Positions 1-9,414 of a stretch of 64,000 nt of DNA are shown here, piece after piece. Source of the DNA: CAZOOK01 sp964581385 (GTDB taxonomy: Bacteria; Pseudomonadota; Gammaproteobacteria; Nevskiales; Nevskiaceae); NCBI GenBank assembly GCA_964581385.1, contig CAZOOK010000010.1, positions 62,001 through 126,000 on the forward strand, in the 5' to 3' direction. Below the pieces are notes generated by a model. That model was not told where the DNA came from. It searched no databases and was given only the letters and a program-made list of their open reading frames with translations. Every line of letters begins with the position of its first letter. Position 1 is the stretch's first letter. The translations under genes and the position numbers were made by a program.

Positions 1-531
1 ATGTTCATCAAGCAATCGCGCGAGAAAAACGAATACGACGGGTTGTCCGTTCACACGTAGATATTCCGGCCTCTTGAGGTAGTTCTGCGCCCAAAAGCGA
101 ACCATGCGATCGACTTCATCTGCAGATTGTGGAAACTCGGTGTGATTACACCAATTCAAAACAAATTGGATCTTGGATCGATTGGGAGAACGCAGGTACG
201 CATCTACTGATTGGCTCTTGAGAACGCCCAGCTTCGCGTTCCAATACCAATCGAATGCGACGAACGAAAGGCCGTTATCGTGCATCCATCCGATCTGTGT
301 ATTGACGACTTCGTCGTTCCCATCGTCGTAAAAGCCGAGCTTCGGCTTGCGTTCCGAAAATTTTCCTATTGCATCCCACGGCCGCTTTGATACTCCACCA
401 AGCAAATCGTTACGCCAGCCGGGATAGTAATAAACTCCCACTTTATAAGCAGGTTCACCTTGCATGTCTGCCAGGGCAAAGCCGCCGATTAAAAGACTTA
501 TCAGGGCATTAATGACCATCCATTTTTTCAT
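1..531 (-). CDS. Glycoside hydrolase family 99-like (WbsX-type) protein, 3' end cut by window
   Basis: The frame is open from an ATG at 531 to the window edge, giving 177 codons with no stop, so the C-terminal part lies outside. The first 20 or so residues form a signal peptide (MKKWMV followed by a hydrophobic stretch ending in ALA). After it come VGVYYYPGW, PKLGFYDD and FVAFDWYW, which resemble the GH99-like/WbsX domain found in polysaccharide loci. A GGAG lies about 8 bases before the ATG. It sits beside the EPS cluster on the same strand, so a role in cleaving or modifying the exopolysaccharide is likely. Catalytic residues cannot be confirmed because the protein is incomplete. Confidence 0.7.
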   Translation of the reverse strand, partial: MKKWMVINALISLLIGGFALADMQGEPAYKVGVYYYPGWRNDLLGGVSKRPWDAIGKFSERKPKLGFYDDGNDEVVNTQIGWMHDNGLSFVAFDWYWNAKLGVLKSQSVDAYLRSPNRSKIQFVLNWCNHTEFPQSADEVDRMVRFWAQNYLKRPEYLRVNGQPVVFVFLARLLDEH

Positions 532-684
532 GGCGCGTACTCCAAATGCTAAATATTTACTTCCCCACATAACAAAAGATTTGCGCCACGCGCGAGACGT
601 GCAACCATGAAAAATTCAGAATGACCACATTTCGATACTCAATGAATCAACAGGAATACAATCCGATTTCCAAACAATCTAAAT

Positions 685-2073
685 CTATAACTTAGTCGCA
701 TACAGCTTGGACCCAGCTAGCAAACCAACTGCTGCGACGAACACAAACGCCAGTACACCATAGTGCGTCATGATCTCAGGTTGAGTTGTATTGATTCCAG
801 CGAATGAGATCGAAAAAGCCAAGCAAGAAACAGCAATCGCGCGATTGCTTGCATCTTGAGAAATCAATCGGACAGACATTTTGACTAATGCGCCGATCAG
901 AAAAACAAAGACGAGTGGGCCAAGCACGCTAAGCTTTAGCGCCAGGAAAAGATAGCCGTTATGAGTGTATCGCGGATAATCGTCCCAAGCCGCCAGCGAA
1001 TACAAAGGCCGTCGATACTCACCACCGATTCCGATACCAGCGAAGAAGGTTTTATCAAGTGCTTCCAAACCTTTCTGAAGCTCGAACTCACGCCAACCAA
1101 ATGAAGTTCCTTCTCCGCCTTCGTGAAATGTGCTTGTTACTCGTTCTGCGACTTTATCCAACAAATCCGGTCTTAACTGCATCAGCAATGGCACCGCGAC
1201 TACGGCAATCGCCAAATTAGCCACTGCGAAGAGTACAAGTCCTCTGACTTTATAGCAGGCAGCGACCACAAACATGCCGATGAACGTCCAGAACCAGAGT
1301 GCCCTACCGTAGTTATAGATCAATCCAAGCATCAGAAATCCAAACACTAACAGCATGGGGAAAAATTTTATTTCCTTATTCAAGTAAAGGGATAAAATTG
1401 CAAAAATCGAAAAGACAACGAAAACAAAGCCAGGGATCTGGACTCGGATGGTCGAGATCGTTGTGCTGGATATCGAATCCAGATCGCCGACCCGCCCCGT
1501 CGAAATAAAGGCTCTGCCACTTACACCCTGTGCGACAGAAAGCCCTGCGATGATCAACCCGCAGAGGATGGTCATCCAAAACAGCCAGCGATGCGGTGCC
1601 TTATCCGGCGCCCACGCCATCAGGGGAATGAAGAATAGCCAGTACACAAAAACTCTGGCATCCCGGTAAATAAACGTGACTTTATTCTCACAAATAAAAA
1701 CTCCATAAAAGGTGCATGCCGCCGCGAGAATTAACAAAAAGAGTGCGGGCTTGAAGATAGGCGATTGGGCGACCATGTCCCATCTCTTCTTACGGCGAAA
1801 CGCCGGAATGGAAGCTGCGATCAGCAACACTGTTACTACATCAATCACAGGATAAGAGGGCAGCAGGAACGCAAGAAGAAAATACGGGATCAGAGCGAGA
1901 TCAGGGCGCAGTGCGAAAGCAACAACTGCCGTAAGTGCTCCGCAAGCGATCGCGGACACTAGGGGGGACGCCAATGCAATAATGATGGCGAAGAGCGCAA
2001 CCGAAAAGGTCAGAATGCCGAAGATGAAGCCTGGGCTCACGACGGCGGATCTTCGTGTTTCTTTCATCGTCAT
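685..2073 (-). CDS. O-antigen ligase / Wzy-like polysaccharide polymerase
   Basis: This 462-residue integral membrane protein has about ten to twelve hydrophobic segments and a large periplasmic loop around residues 300-370 containing GIGIGGEYRRP and YTHNGYLFLALK. This layout is typical of the O-antigen ligase/Wzy family, which polymerises or ligates lipid-linked repeat units at the periplasmic face of the inner membrane. Its start overlaps the epsI stop by four bases (ATGA), so it is translationally coupled as the last gene of the EPS run. An ATG two codons further in (2067) has slightly better ribosome-binding-site spacing (GAGGG). The polymerase role is inferred from family and context. 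Confidence 0.75.
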   Translation of the reverse strand: MTMKETRRSAVVSPGFIFGILTFSVALFAIIIALASPLVSAIACGALTAVVAFALRPDLALIPYFLLAFLLPSYPVIDVVTVLLIAASIPAFRRKKRWDMVAQSPIFKPALFLLILAAACTFYGVFICENKVTFIYRDARVFVYWLFFIPLMAWAPDKAPHRWLFWMTILCGLIIAGLSVAQGVSGRAFISTGRVGDLDSISSTTISTIRVQIPGFVFVVFSIFAILSLYLNKEIKFFPMLLVFGFLMLGLIYNYGRALWFWTFIGMFVVAACYKVRGLVLFAVANLAIAVVAVPLLMQLRPDLLDKVAERVTSTFHEGGEGTSFGWREFELQKGLEALDKTFFAGIGIGGEYRRPLYSLAAWDDYPRYTHNGYLFLALKLSVLGPLVFVFLIGALVKMSVRLISQDASNRAIAVSCLAFSISFAGINTTQPEIMTHYGVLAFVFVAAVGLLAGSKLYATKL

Positions 2074-2849
2074 CCCTCACTGACAGACGGAATGCGCTGC
2101 ATCACTCTGTCTATCAGTCGCGCAATGGGATGCAGTTCGGCAGGAATGAGTCTTGAGACCCTAAACGAATCCATGCCACCGGCAATGCGCTGGCGGGAAG
2201 CGGGATCGAGTGACTTCACCATATCCGCAACAAATTTTGCCTGCAGCGCATACGCGTGCGCCGGATCGCGATCGATCGACGATACCCGTACGATCATGCC
2301 GTCCGGAATTTGGCGTTGAAAACCGTACCTGAGCTGAGCGAGTCGCCGCTCGCGTTCGCCAACGACGACTCTCTCTCCAACAGTAGTCCAGTAGGTCAAC
2401 GGTTCATAACGTTCCTGAAAGCGAGCCATCATGCGTATCGCTGGGATAGTCCCATAAGCAGTGGAAAGGCTGGTGCGCTCGATGTCCTGTACCTGGAAAC
2501 CCTGGGCGGGGTAACAGATGTCGGGCCGATGAACCTGCCTGAGATCATTCTGTTCCCGGCCATAGGCGATGGACAGCATGATGCTCTGACCACCGGCGCC
2601 GACATAAGTACGGCTGAGCACTTGGCTATAGATGCTATCGACCACCGATTGCAGCTCCGGATTAACGACAGACTGCTGCGCGTTCTGCTCCATCGTCCAT
2701 TCGTCGAACGCAGCGGGAACCGCACGCTCAAGATCGAATGTCCGACCTATATCGGCCATCCGGATCGTGGGCCTCATAGCCATTGCGGCGAATGACGCAA
2801 GTGCCATGCATGCGAGCATGAGTAGCGGTTGGAGGCGGATTCCAGACAT
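2070..2849 (-). CDS. epsI: EpsI family exosortase-associated protein
   Basis: The protein has 259 residues. An N-terminal signal anchor (residues 5-25) precedes a periplasmic DUF3485/EpsI domain with the diagnostic segment HRPDICYPAQGF near residue 110. EpsI proteins accompany or are fused to exosortases in EPS clusters; their biochemical role is not firmly known. It starts four bases after xrtB ends and overlaps the downstream polymerase gene, so xrtB, epsI and the polymerase gene form one transcription unit. Length and motif fit the XrtB-associated form. Confidence 0.85.
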   Translation of the reverse strand: MSGIRLQPLLMLACMALASFAAMAMRPTIRMADIGRTFDLERAVPAAFDEWTMEQNAQQSVVNPELQSVVDSIYSQVLSRTYVGAGGQSIMLSIAYGREQNDLRQVHRPDICYPAQGFQVQDIERTSLSTAYGTIPAIRMMARFQERYEPLTYWTTVGERVVVGERERRLAQLRYGFQRQIPDGMIVRVSSIDRDPAHAYALQAKFVADMVKSLDPASRQRIAGGMDSFRVSRLIPAELHPIARLIDRVMQRIPSVSEG

Positions 2850-2853
2850 GACG

Positions 2854-3765
2854 TTACGCGGTCGTGATCACTTGCTTCCGGCTCAGGCGCGCCAGAAGGA
2901 GATCAAAACCAAAAGTGATCGATAATGCGACGATGAACAGCAGCATCCCGGCGAAGCCGTGCGCGAATCCCTGCCCGGCAGCGTCGCCGAAGTAGTTGGT
3001 AATAAGAATGAGGATGACGACACGTACGACATTGGAGACGAATGCAATGGGTAAAAGCGCCGCGATAATCAAAATGTTATGCAGGACACTGGGACGCCGA
3101 ACGAGGTATAGATACAGAAACCCTAGCGCGCTGAGGCTGAACATGGAGTTGAGGCCAGAGCAGGCGCCAGCAACGAGCAGCTCGTATTGCCCGATTGTGA
3201 TCGTCACCCCGGTCCGGGCAACTGGATAGCCAAGGTGGTACAAGATCGTTTCCGCGAGTTCAGATACGTAACGTTTGAGCGGACTCGTCAACGTGTCGAT
3301 GACGAACTCGGGCAACGGGATCAGGAAGATTAAAAAGACGATGGGGAACCATGCGGCCCGGAGCGAAGGAACGCCTCCGAGGATGAGAAGAACACCGGGC
3401 AGTATGAGCAGCAGGGAACCGATGTCGAGGATGTAGACGCTCTGCGAGCGTCCCAGCACGTATATCGCGAGACCCGCGAACAGAAGAGGCCAGCCCATTG
3501 CCGGCATCGGCGGGCCTATGGCTAGAATGCGGTCGCGTGATTGCCAGAATAGAAAGAGAATGACAGCGAGCACGAGGGGCCCATGCGCATAGTCCTCATG
3601 CGGCCAAAGCTTTTCACCGACTGCCAGGAAGGTTGGAACGTAAAGCAATAGCAGCCCGGCCGCCGTCAACCAGAGGGTGCTACGCGGCAATCTGCCGCTG
3701 GAGAGTACCCCCGTACCGGCAATTGAATCTGGCACGCCCGCAGGCACTCCTTTTCCTGAACCCAT
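2854..3765 (-). CDS. xrtB: Exosortase B (XrtB/EpsH)
   Basis: This 303-residue multi-pass membrane cysteine protease/transpeptidase is predicted to process PEP-CTERM proteins at the inner membrane. The exosortase catalytic triad is visible: Cys202 in GACSGLNS, Arg248 in SNVVRVV and His269 in FAHGFAG. The N-terminal HEDYAHGPLVLA is also typical. It lies between the EpsG kinase and EpsI, the order known from methanolan-type eps clusters, which favours XrtB over XrtA. The PEP-CTERM protein at 9896-10465 is the obvious local substrate. A six-residue segment (GSGKGV) at the extreme N terminus suggests the start could lie slightly downstream. Confidence 0.9.
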   Translation of the reverse strand: MGSGKGVPAGVPDSIAGTGVLSSGRLPRSTLWLTAAGLLLLYVPTFLAVGEKLWPHEDYAHGPLVLAVILFLFWQSRDRILAIGPPMPAMGWPLLFAGLAIYVLGRSQSVYILDIGSLLLILPGVLLILGGVPSLRAAWFPIVFLIFLIPLPEFVIDTLTSPLKRYVSELAETILYHLGYPVARTGVTITIGQYELLVAGACSGLNSMFSLSALGFLYLYLVRRPSVLHNILIIAALLPIAFVSNVVRVVILILITNYFGDAAGQGFAHGFAGMLLFIVALSITFGFDLLLARLSRKQVITTA

Positions 3766-3768
3766 GAA

Positions 3769-4668
3769 TCAGAATTCGTTAAGCACCGTACCCACCGCAT
3801 GAGCGCCCAGTTGGTTTACTTCATCGATGAGTTCGCTCAGGGCTTCGATTTGCGTGTGGTGTTTACGTGCAATCACCAACGCACCCTTGATCTTCGACAG
3901 AATCACCTGGGCGTCCGCATAAAGCGACGTTGCGGGAGTATCTACAATCACTACGTCATATACCGAGCTGATGTATTGAATGACTTTGGCAAATATCGGC
4001 TTACCCAGCAGCTCTTGCGGATTCGGCGGCGTTGGCCCTGCGGCCAGAACCGATAGATCGACAAAATCCGGAATTCGCTTCACCGTTTCCAGCCCCATTC
4101 GTTCCGAAAGGACTGTCGATAAACCTTTGGAATTATCGATGCCGAAAAGCTTGTGCTGGCGCGAATTACGCATATCAGCGTCAATCAATAAAGTCCGCTC
4201 ACCCAATTGCGAAAATACAATGGCGAGATTTGCCGCGATATAGCTGCGCCCCTCGCCGTTCGCATAACTTGTGACGGCCAGCCCGGTCTGCTTGGGTTCG
4301 CGCTCGAACCAGCGAAGCATGAGCTGACTGCGCAACGCACGCAGTACTTCGACCTGTTGCGAATGCGGTTCGTATGCGGCTACAAGCTCTTCTGAGATCG
4401 CTCCGTGACCTTTCAATAAGTAGGGATACTCGAACTGACGCGCGAGTGCCCGATTGATATCTTCTTGTGAAACCAGTCCAAGGCGAAGCGCAGCTTCGCC
4501 AAAACGAATCGACTCTTCCTTTTGCAACTTCAGAACGCGATCGGCATCTTCGACTGAAAGTTTTCCAGAGTCGATCAGAATTGCTCCCAGTGAACGGCTA
4601 AGGGCTCTCTGGGTAACGGTCAAGGCGGAGGACGACATATTCATGATGGGATCCTTCTGGTCCTTCAT
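3769..4668 (-). CDS. epsG: EpsG-type chain-length tyrosine kinase (BY-kinase) with N-terminal MshEN-like region
   Basis: This 299-residue cytoplasmic P-loop protein works with EpsF in controlling polymer length. Residues 25-90 form two MshEN/GspE-N-like helical units (LGAILIDSGKLS ... FGEAALRLGLVSQEDINRAL). The kinase domain follows with a variant Walker A (NGEGRSYIAANLA), a Walker A' (LLIDADMR) and a Walker B (VIVDTPA). The usual lysine of the P-loop is arginine, as I recall for this family. The protein ends in GTVLNEF with no C-terminal tyrosine cluster. The annotated start lies one base after the epsF stop; an internal ATG at 4644 has a better AAGGA ribosome site. Confidence 0.85.
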   Translation of the reverse strand: MKDQKDPIMNMSSSALTVTQRALSRSLGAILIDSGKLSVEDADRVLKLQKEESIRFGEAALRLGLVSQEDINRALARQFEYPYLLKGHGAISEELVAAYEPHSQQVEVLRALRSQLMLRWFEREPKQTGLAVTSYANGEGRSYIAANLAIVFSQLGERTLLIDADMRNSRQHKLFGIDNSKGLSTVLSERMGLETVKRIPDFVDLSVLAAGPTPPNPQELLGKPIFAKVIQYISSVYDVVIVDTPATSLYADAQVILSKIKGALVIARKHHTQIEALSELIDEVNQLGAHAVGTVLNEF

Positions 4669-4669
4669 G

Positions 4670-6088
4670 TCAGGCCTTGACCAGGGAAGGAGGAGAAACG
4701 CGCCGCATAAACGCCGGCAACCTGAAACGCCGCGATGGAGATGACGGGTTTGGTACTAGCTCCGCAAGAACAGGAACGCCCAGCATGCCGGCAATGTCTG
4801 CGACCGATCGCACACGGCGATCCACCATTTCCAGCGCCAGCGTTGCGCCTATTCCGAGCAGCGTGCCCATGAAGATAGCGATGAGCGTATTCAACACTAG
4901 CTTGGGAGAAGAATGCTTGATCGGTATCGCGGCTGGTGTGAGCACTGAAATATTCGTGACGTTCGACTGGCTCTCCAGACTTGTTTCCGTGAATCGCTGG
5001 GCCACGGCGTCATAGGCCTTCTGTGCGGCGTCCACATCCTTTTCCAGTACAGCCATCTGATCTCGCAGCGCGGTCATTTCCAGCACCTTGCGCTTTTGCG
5101 TCGCAATCTCATCTTTCAGCACATTTCCTCTGGTTTCGCCGACTTTGTTAGCCATGCTGATGCTCGCGGCAACCCTGGAAATCTGCGTATTCAGTTGCTG
5201 CTTGAGCTCGTCGGTTTCATCCCTCAGACGAAGATAGTCCGGATGGTTCACGCCCAAGCTGCGGCCGAGCTGTGACAGTTTCGCCTCATTCTGGGCGATG
5301 CTCGACTTGAGGTTCTGGATCAGCGGGTTTTGGATCACTTCGGGCAACACGTTTGCCGACGCGCCAGGACTTTGCTTGCTCTGCAAATCGGCATTCTGCG
5401 ATTGCGCCAGCGTCAGCTGTTCCGTGAGCCCGTTAAGTTTCGCCATTTCATAGTCAAAACCATTGTCGGAACCGCTGACAATACTGTTTTTTTGCTGAAA
5501 GTCGGAAAGACGACCCTGAGCTTCCTGCAAATTGTCTCGCAGCACCTTCGACTGTTCCTTGAACCACTGCGCGTTCTGTGCAGCCGGGGCGATTCTGAGT
5601 TCCAGATTGGTATCGATGTAGGCCTGCGCGAAGGCGTTGGCGATGCCGGCAGCTGCCTCCGGCGTAGTCGCCACAAAGCTAAGGGTTATGACGTTGCTTT
5701 CCTTCGACGGTTTAACGTCCAGCTTTTTCAGCAAGCGGTCGGCGAGCCAGACCGTGATATCGCCTCTGCCGCTGGTATTGCTCCTCCAATCGTCAATGAT
5801 GTCGGCGTTGGCATCGAGCTTGAGCAATTTGATAACACGCATCGCCACGCGTCGGCTGCCGATAATATCCGTCTGAGTAGCCATGTACGCAGGCATGATC
5901 ATGGCAGGCAGGATAATGCCGGCAACCGGATCGGGTGATTTCACATCCACGAGCACGTCCGCGCTTGCGGTGTATTGCTTGGGCAGAATGAGGCTAAGCA
6001 GGATGGTAACGAACACCAATCCCAACAAGGTCCTCAGCACGATTTTGCGTCGCACGCTAAGGATGTGGAAAAACTGCTGGAAGGTCAT
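4670..6088 (-). CDS. epsF: Chain-length determinant protein EpsF (Wzz/GNVR family)
   Basis: The protein has 472 residues with the polysaccharide co-polymerase layout. Transmembrane helix 1 is at about residues 17-35 and is followed by the Wzz domain. A long periplasmic coiled coil spans about 160-370, with QAQGRLSDFQQ and a GNVR-like segment. Transmembrane helix 2 is near 395-415 (LIAIFMGTLLGIGATLALE), with a short cytoplasmic tail. It would set EPS chain length and recruit the EpsG kinase encoded immediately downstream. It follows epsE by 22 bases on the same strand. Confidence 0.88.
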   Translation of the reverse strand: MTFQQFFHILSVRRKIVLRTLLGLVFVTILLSLILPKQYTASADVLVDVKSPDPVAGIILPAMIMPAYMATQTDIIGSRRVAMRVIKLLKLDANADIIDDWRSNTSGRGDITVWLADRLLKKLDVKPSKESNVITLSFVATTPEAAAGIANAFAQAYIDTNLELRIAPAAQNAQWFKEQSKVLRDNLQEAQGRLSDFQQKNSIVSGSDNGFDYEMAKLNGLTEQLTLAQSQNADLQSKQSPGASANVLPEVIQNPLIQNLKSSIAQNEAKLSQLGRSLGVNHPDYLRLRDETDELKQQLNTQISRVAASISMANKVGETRGNVLKDEIATQKRKVLEMTALRDQMAVLEKDVDAAQKAYDAVAQRFTETSLESQSNVTNISVLTPAAIPIKHSSPKLVLNTLIAIFMGTLLGIGATLALEMVDRRVRSVADIAGMLGVPVLAELVPNPSSPSRRFRLPAFMRRVSPPSLVKA

Positions 6089-6110
6089 CGACTCGACTCT
6101 CTAAAAGTTT

Positions 6111-6911
6111 TCAGAAAAGACTTTCGCCGATGTAGATCACATCGTCCGCGCGAACGCGATCCATAGATTTCGGTTCGATTTTATCGGTAGCCCCGCTCTT
6201 GTTGCGACGATATACCCGCAAAGAGCGTTCCGTGCCGCGAGCGGTCAGTCCACCGCCGGCGGCTAGCGCCTGCACCATTGTCATGTTGCGCAGCAGCGGG
6301 TATGAGCCGGGGCGCTGGACTTCACCATAAATGTAGAAGAGAGGCGCGCGATCGACGTACAGAGTATCGCCACCCGCGAGCAGTACATCGTCCGCCGTTT
6401 TCCCATCGAGATAGAGGGAAGCGATATCGATTTCCTTGCGATATGGCTGTCCATCCCGGGTTCCGGTGAGAATCACAACGTCCCCGCCAGTCGGAGCGAT
6501 GCCGCCTGCGGTAGCCAACATCTGCGAAACATGCGTGTTGAAAGTCACTAAGGGATAACTGCCCGGTTTGTTGATTTGCCCCAGCACGGAAACCTGATTG
6601 CCGACAATCTGGGTGAGTACGATGTTGACTTGGGCCTGTTTGACGAAACGACCGTTTTCGAGCGCGGTGGCGATCTTGTCCTGCGCCTCGCTCATCGTAA
6701 GTCCTCCGACCTTCACTTGGCCGATCAGCGGGTAAGCGATCGTCCCGCTTTCTGTGACCCGGGTATCAAGTGTCAGATCCGGATTCTGGAAAACGACGAT
6801 GTGGATGGCGTCGCCTTCGGCAAGCCGGTAGTCATCGCCAGCATGTGCCGGCGCGCACAGGGCAAAAATGGCGAGCAACGAGAGCGAAAAACGGAGGATG
6901 CGCTTCATCAT
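6111..6911 (-). CDS. epsE: Polysaccharide export protein EpsE (Wza-like, SLBB)
   Basis: This 266-residue secreted protein has a signal peptide ending in APAHA. A Poly_export domain follows (YRLAEGDAIHIVVFQNPDL, residues 28-110). Two SLBB-type domains come next, marked by VLGQINKPGSYPL and IYGEVQRPGSYPL. It should form the periplasmic/outer-membrane export channel. The only cysteine in the signal region (FALCAP) does not fit a lipobox, so it appears not to be lipidated, unlike Wza. An AAGGA lies 11 bases upstream of the first ATG; the second ATG (6908) is equally possible. Confidence 0.88.
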   Translation of the reverse strand: MMKRILRFSLSLLAIFALCAPAHAGDDYRLAEGDAIHIVVFQNPDLTLDTRVTESGTIAYPLIGQVKVGGLTMSEAQDKIATALENGRFVKQAQVNIVLTQIVGNQVSVLGQINKPGSYPLVTFNTHVSQMLATAGGIAPTGGDVVILTGTRDGQPYRKEIDIASLYLDGKTADDVLLAGGDTLYVDRAPLFYIYGEVQRPGSYPLLRNMTMVQALAAGGGLTARGTERSLRVYRRNKSGATDKIEPKSMDRVRADDVIYIGESLF

Positions 6912-6971
6912 GTTCGGATTGATCCTTCAGGATAAGAGCGGAATGCGGGATTCATGCCGATGTGGCGCAGA

Positions 6972-7928
6972 TCACTGCGAGTTGGTCACGGCAGCCGGCA
7001 CTATAGGAGCTGCTGCGGTCGCTGTCGCGGCATTAAGAGGCGAAGATTGCGTGGATTCGGCGGCGGGACTGGCCTTGGCAAAATCCCCCATATATTCGAT
7101 CTTGGTAACCGTGCGCAGGCGCTTGAGTTCGCCGTCGGCCGCTTCCTGCATCTGCTCGTTTATCAGAAACTGTTCGATCTTGGGCTGTGCCGTCGTTCTG
7201 TCTATCGGTGCGACTTGTGAGCTTACGATTTGCATGATGTGGAAATCGTCCCCTGGTGTTTCGATAGCAATGATGCCGCCATCGCGGGTCGCGTGTAGCT
7301 TGTCGATAATATTCAGAGGTAGTTCATCGGCGGCGCGCGTGGCGGTATTGCTTTTGAAGACGATTTTGTTCAATTGCAGCCACGCGCTGATTTCGTCGAG
7401 CGTCTTGCCCTGAGCGACCAGTTCACTGAGCTTAGGCTCCATGGTCCCGACCTCCTCGACGTCCAGTTCGTGCAGATTGTAGATGCGTCTCTCCGAGAAC
7501 AGCGCAGGGTGGCTGTCATAGTAGCGATTGGCGTCGACTACAGAAGGTTTCGATAACCGGCCAACCACTTGGCGCATGTAAGCCTGCGCAAGAATTTCGT
7601 GCTTTGCCTGTTCGATCGCGAGGACGACTTCCGGCGTGCGGTCGAGCTTATTGTTGGTCGCTTGGTCGGCAGCTAAACGCTGGTCAATGAGCTTTTCGAG
7701 CACGTCACGACGCAGCTGTGCCGCATCCATTTGCGAATCGGACGGAAATTTGCCGAGGACCGCATTGATTTCATGCACGGATATCTCGTCAGTCCCGACT
7801 CGGGCCGCGACCTGCGTGGCAACTTCCTTTTTTGAGCATGCGGACAACGCAAGGCTTCCCAGGACCGCGAACACGAACATCCGCCGAAATCCATTCGTGA
7901 TGCACGGCACTTCTGCGCGCTGGCTCAT
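6972..7928 (-). CDS. epsD: EpsD family peptidyl-prolyl cis-trans isomerase lipoprotein
   Basis: From the ATG at 7928 the protein has 318 residues. Its lipobox is LSAC with Cys31, preceded by a hydrophobic stretch. A SurA-N-like region (DEISVHEINAVL) and a PPIC-like region (residues 150-250) follow. EpsD proteins are periplasmic chaperone/isomerases found in XrtB EPS clusters and are probably needed to fold the export barrel. The frame extends upstream to 8000, but the extra 24 residues do not resemble a signal peptide. A shorter start at 7880 would also keep the lipobox. The Ala/Thr-rich C-terminal 40 residues look disordered. Confidence 0.8.
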   Translation of the reverse strand: MSQRAEVPCITNGFRRMFVFAVLGSLALSACSKKEVATQVAARVGTDEISVHEINAVLGKFPSDSQMDAAQLRRDVLEKLIDQRLAADQATNNKLDRTPEVVLAIEQAKHEILAQAYMRQVVGRLSKPSVVDANRYYDSHPALFSERRIYNLHELDVEEVGTMEPKLSELVAQGKTLDEISAWLQLNKIVFKSNTATRAADELPLNIIDKLHATRDGGIIAIETPGDDFHIMQIVSSQVAPIDRTTAQPKIEQFLINEQMQEAADGELKRLRTVTKIEYMGDFAKASPAAESTQSSPLNAATATAAAPIVPAAVTNSQ

Positions 7929-8112
7929 GGGACAGTTTTTCACTTTCAATTTTAAGGGCGGAACAAGATGTTGGGAACGGCGACCCGGCATTGTCCACAA
8001 ACTGTGATTCGAATATAACCCGTTGTTTTATACCGTTTCGGCGGTCCGGAACGAGTCTTGAGTGGTATTTTCAGCCTCCTTACAAGTTTCGGCACTCTAA
8101 TGGTTGGTGGCT

Positions 8113-9414
8113 TCACGCGCCAAATTGAACACTAACCGTCAATCCGCCGCCCAGATCGTTGTATTGATAGGAAGTAGGTAAATAGGTTGAGTCCCGACCT
8201 TGCCGCTGGAACGAACCGGATATGGTGACTGAGCGATACGGCGACCAGTCCGCCCCCATTTGAAAAGAGCGCTGGATGTCCCGACGCGACCCACTATCCG
8301 GCACCACTGGACCCCTGTAATGCAGACTGCTCAATGTGTAACCAGCGTGCAGCTTAATCTTCTCAGTCGGCGTCCACGTGGGCGTGAGGCTGATGTTGTT
8401 ATTGGTCAAATAGCTGGAGTAGGACGCTTCGTAGTCAGAAATATCGTGTCCGGCACTTAACATGATGTGAATTTTGCTGGTTAGATTCCAGCTCGCTTGG
8501 CCGTAAGCGATCCACCCACTATAGTCTCTCTCCTGGAAGTGACTGAAATTGCGGGATAAATATCCGATTCGCCCATAAATCCCGCTCACCGCCGAATCTT
8601 CCGGCAATGCCGTACTCAAACGCATCTCACCCCCGGTTTGCTTGAAGCGGGTGTCGAGAAAATGAACTTCATCGACTGCCTGGTCGAGAAATTGGCCGAT
8701 GGTTTGCTGGCCTACCCCAGTGATCGAATTGCCTGATCTGAACACATATTTGAGACCGGCTTCACCGTTGATGGCCCGATAGGAATTTTGTTCGACAAAT
8801 AGCGCGCTGTTTCTGCGTTCGCTTTCAGAAATTTTCCCAACCGGATGCCAGCCACCAACAGCTTGCCAGTCAATAGAATAGGCGTAGTTGTTGGTCGTCA
8901 ATACGTTTCGCTGAGAATAGTTGGTGTAGTCCGCGTAACTGTTCAGCTGCTGCAGCCGATCGACCGTTAGCACCCCACTGAGATGTGGCGTCAAATGCCA
9001 CTGCCAGCTTCCGTCGAAATCGGTCGCAGTGAAATTCAGATAGGTGAATTTCTCATACCAGTATTTGTAAAGCGAAGCACTTAACTGAATTTCCTGCTGC
9101 GCGTAGGGCTTGTCGATTTCTACACCGACATAGCCCTCCTGGAGCCAATCCGACCGCTGCCCGGTTCCAAGGGCCAGCTCCGTATCGGCGTCATCCGGTA
9201 AGCGGAAGACGTTGGAGTCGTACTGCATACTGGCGCCGCCGAGAATGGTAAACACATTCGGTGCATCGGCCTGTGCTTCGGCCTTTGCCGGGCCGGACTG
9301 CATCATGCATACCATCAGGCAGACTACAACGCCCCCGCTAGCAATCGCGGAACGCCCCCACCCAAACGATGGCCGCGGGGATGCGAATCGATTCGACGAT
9401 CTTCGAGCTGTCAT
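8113..9414 (-). CDS. epsL: EpsL outer-membrane beta-barrel, XrtB/PEP-CTERM associated
   Basis: The chosen start at 9414 has AGGGG five bases upstream and opens directly into a signal peptide (MTARRSS ... GPAKAEA). The frame runs further to 9489, but that extension is Arg/Ala-rich and unlike a signal sequence. The mature protein is rich in alternating aromatic/polar strands with a C-terminal segment ending SVQFGA. This fits the EpsL family of outer-membrane barrels in EPS clusters, probably the secretion pore for the polymer. It is the first gene of the minus-strand eps run. Confidence 0.82.
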   Translation of the reverse strand: MTARRSSNRFASPRPSFGWGRSAIASGGVVVCLMVCMMQSGPAKAEAQADAPNVFTILGGASMQYDSNVFRLPDDADTELALGTGQRSDWLQEGYVGVEIDKPYAQQEIQLSASLYKYWYEKFTYLNFTATDFDGSWQWHLTPHLSGVLTVDRLQQLNSYADYTNYSQRNVLTTNNYAYSIDWQAVGGWHPVGKISESERRNSALFVEQNSYRAINGEAGLKYVFRSGNSITGVGQQTIGQFLDQAVDEVHFLDTRFKQTGGEMRLSTALPEDSAVSGIYGRIGYLSRNFSHFQERDYSGWIAYGQASWNLTSKIHIMLSAGHDISDYEASYSSYLTNNNISLTPTWTPTEKIKLHAGYTLSSLHYRGPVVPDSGSRRDIQRSFQMGADWSPYRSVTISGSFQRQGRDSTYLPTSYQYNDLGGGLTVSVQFGA

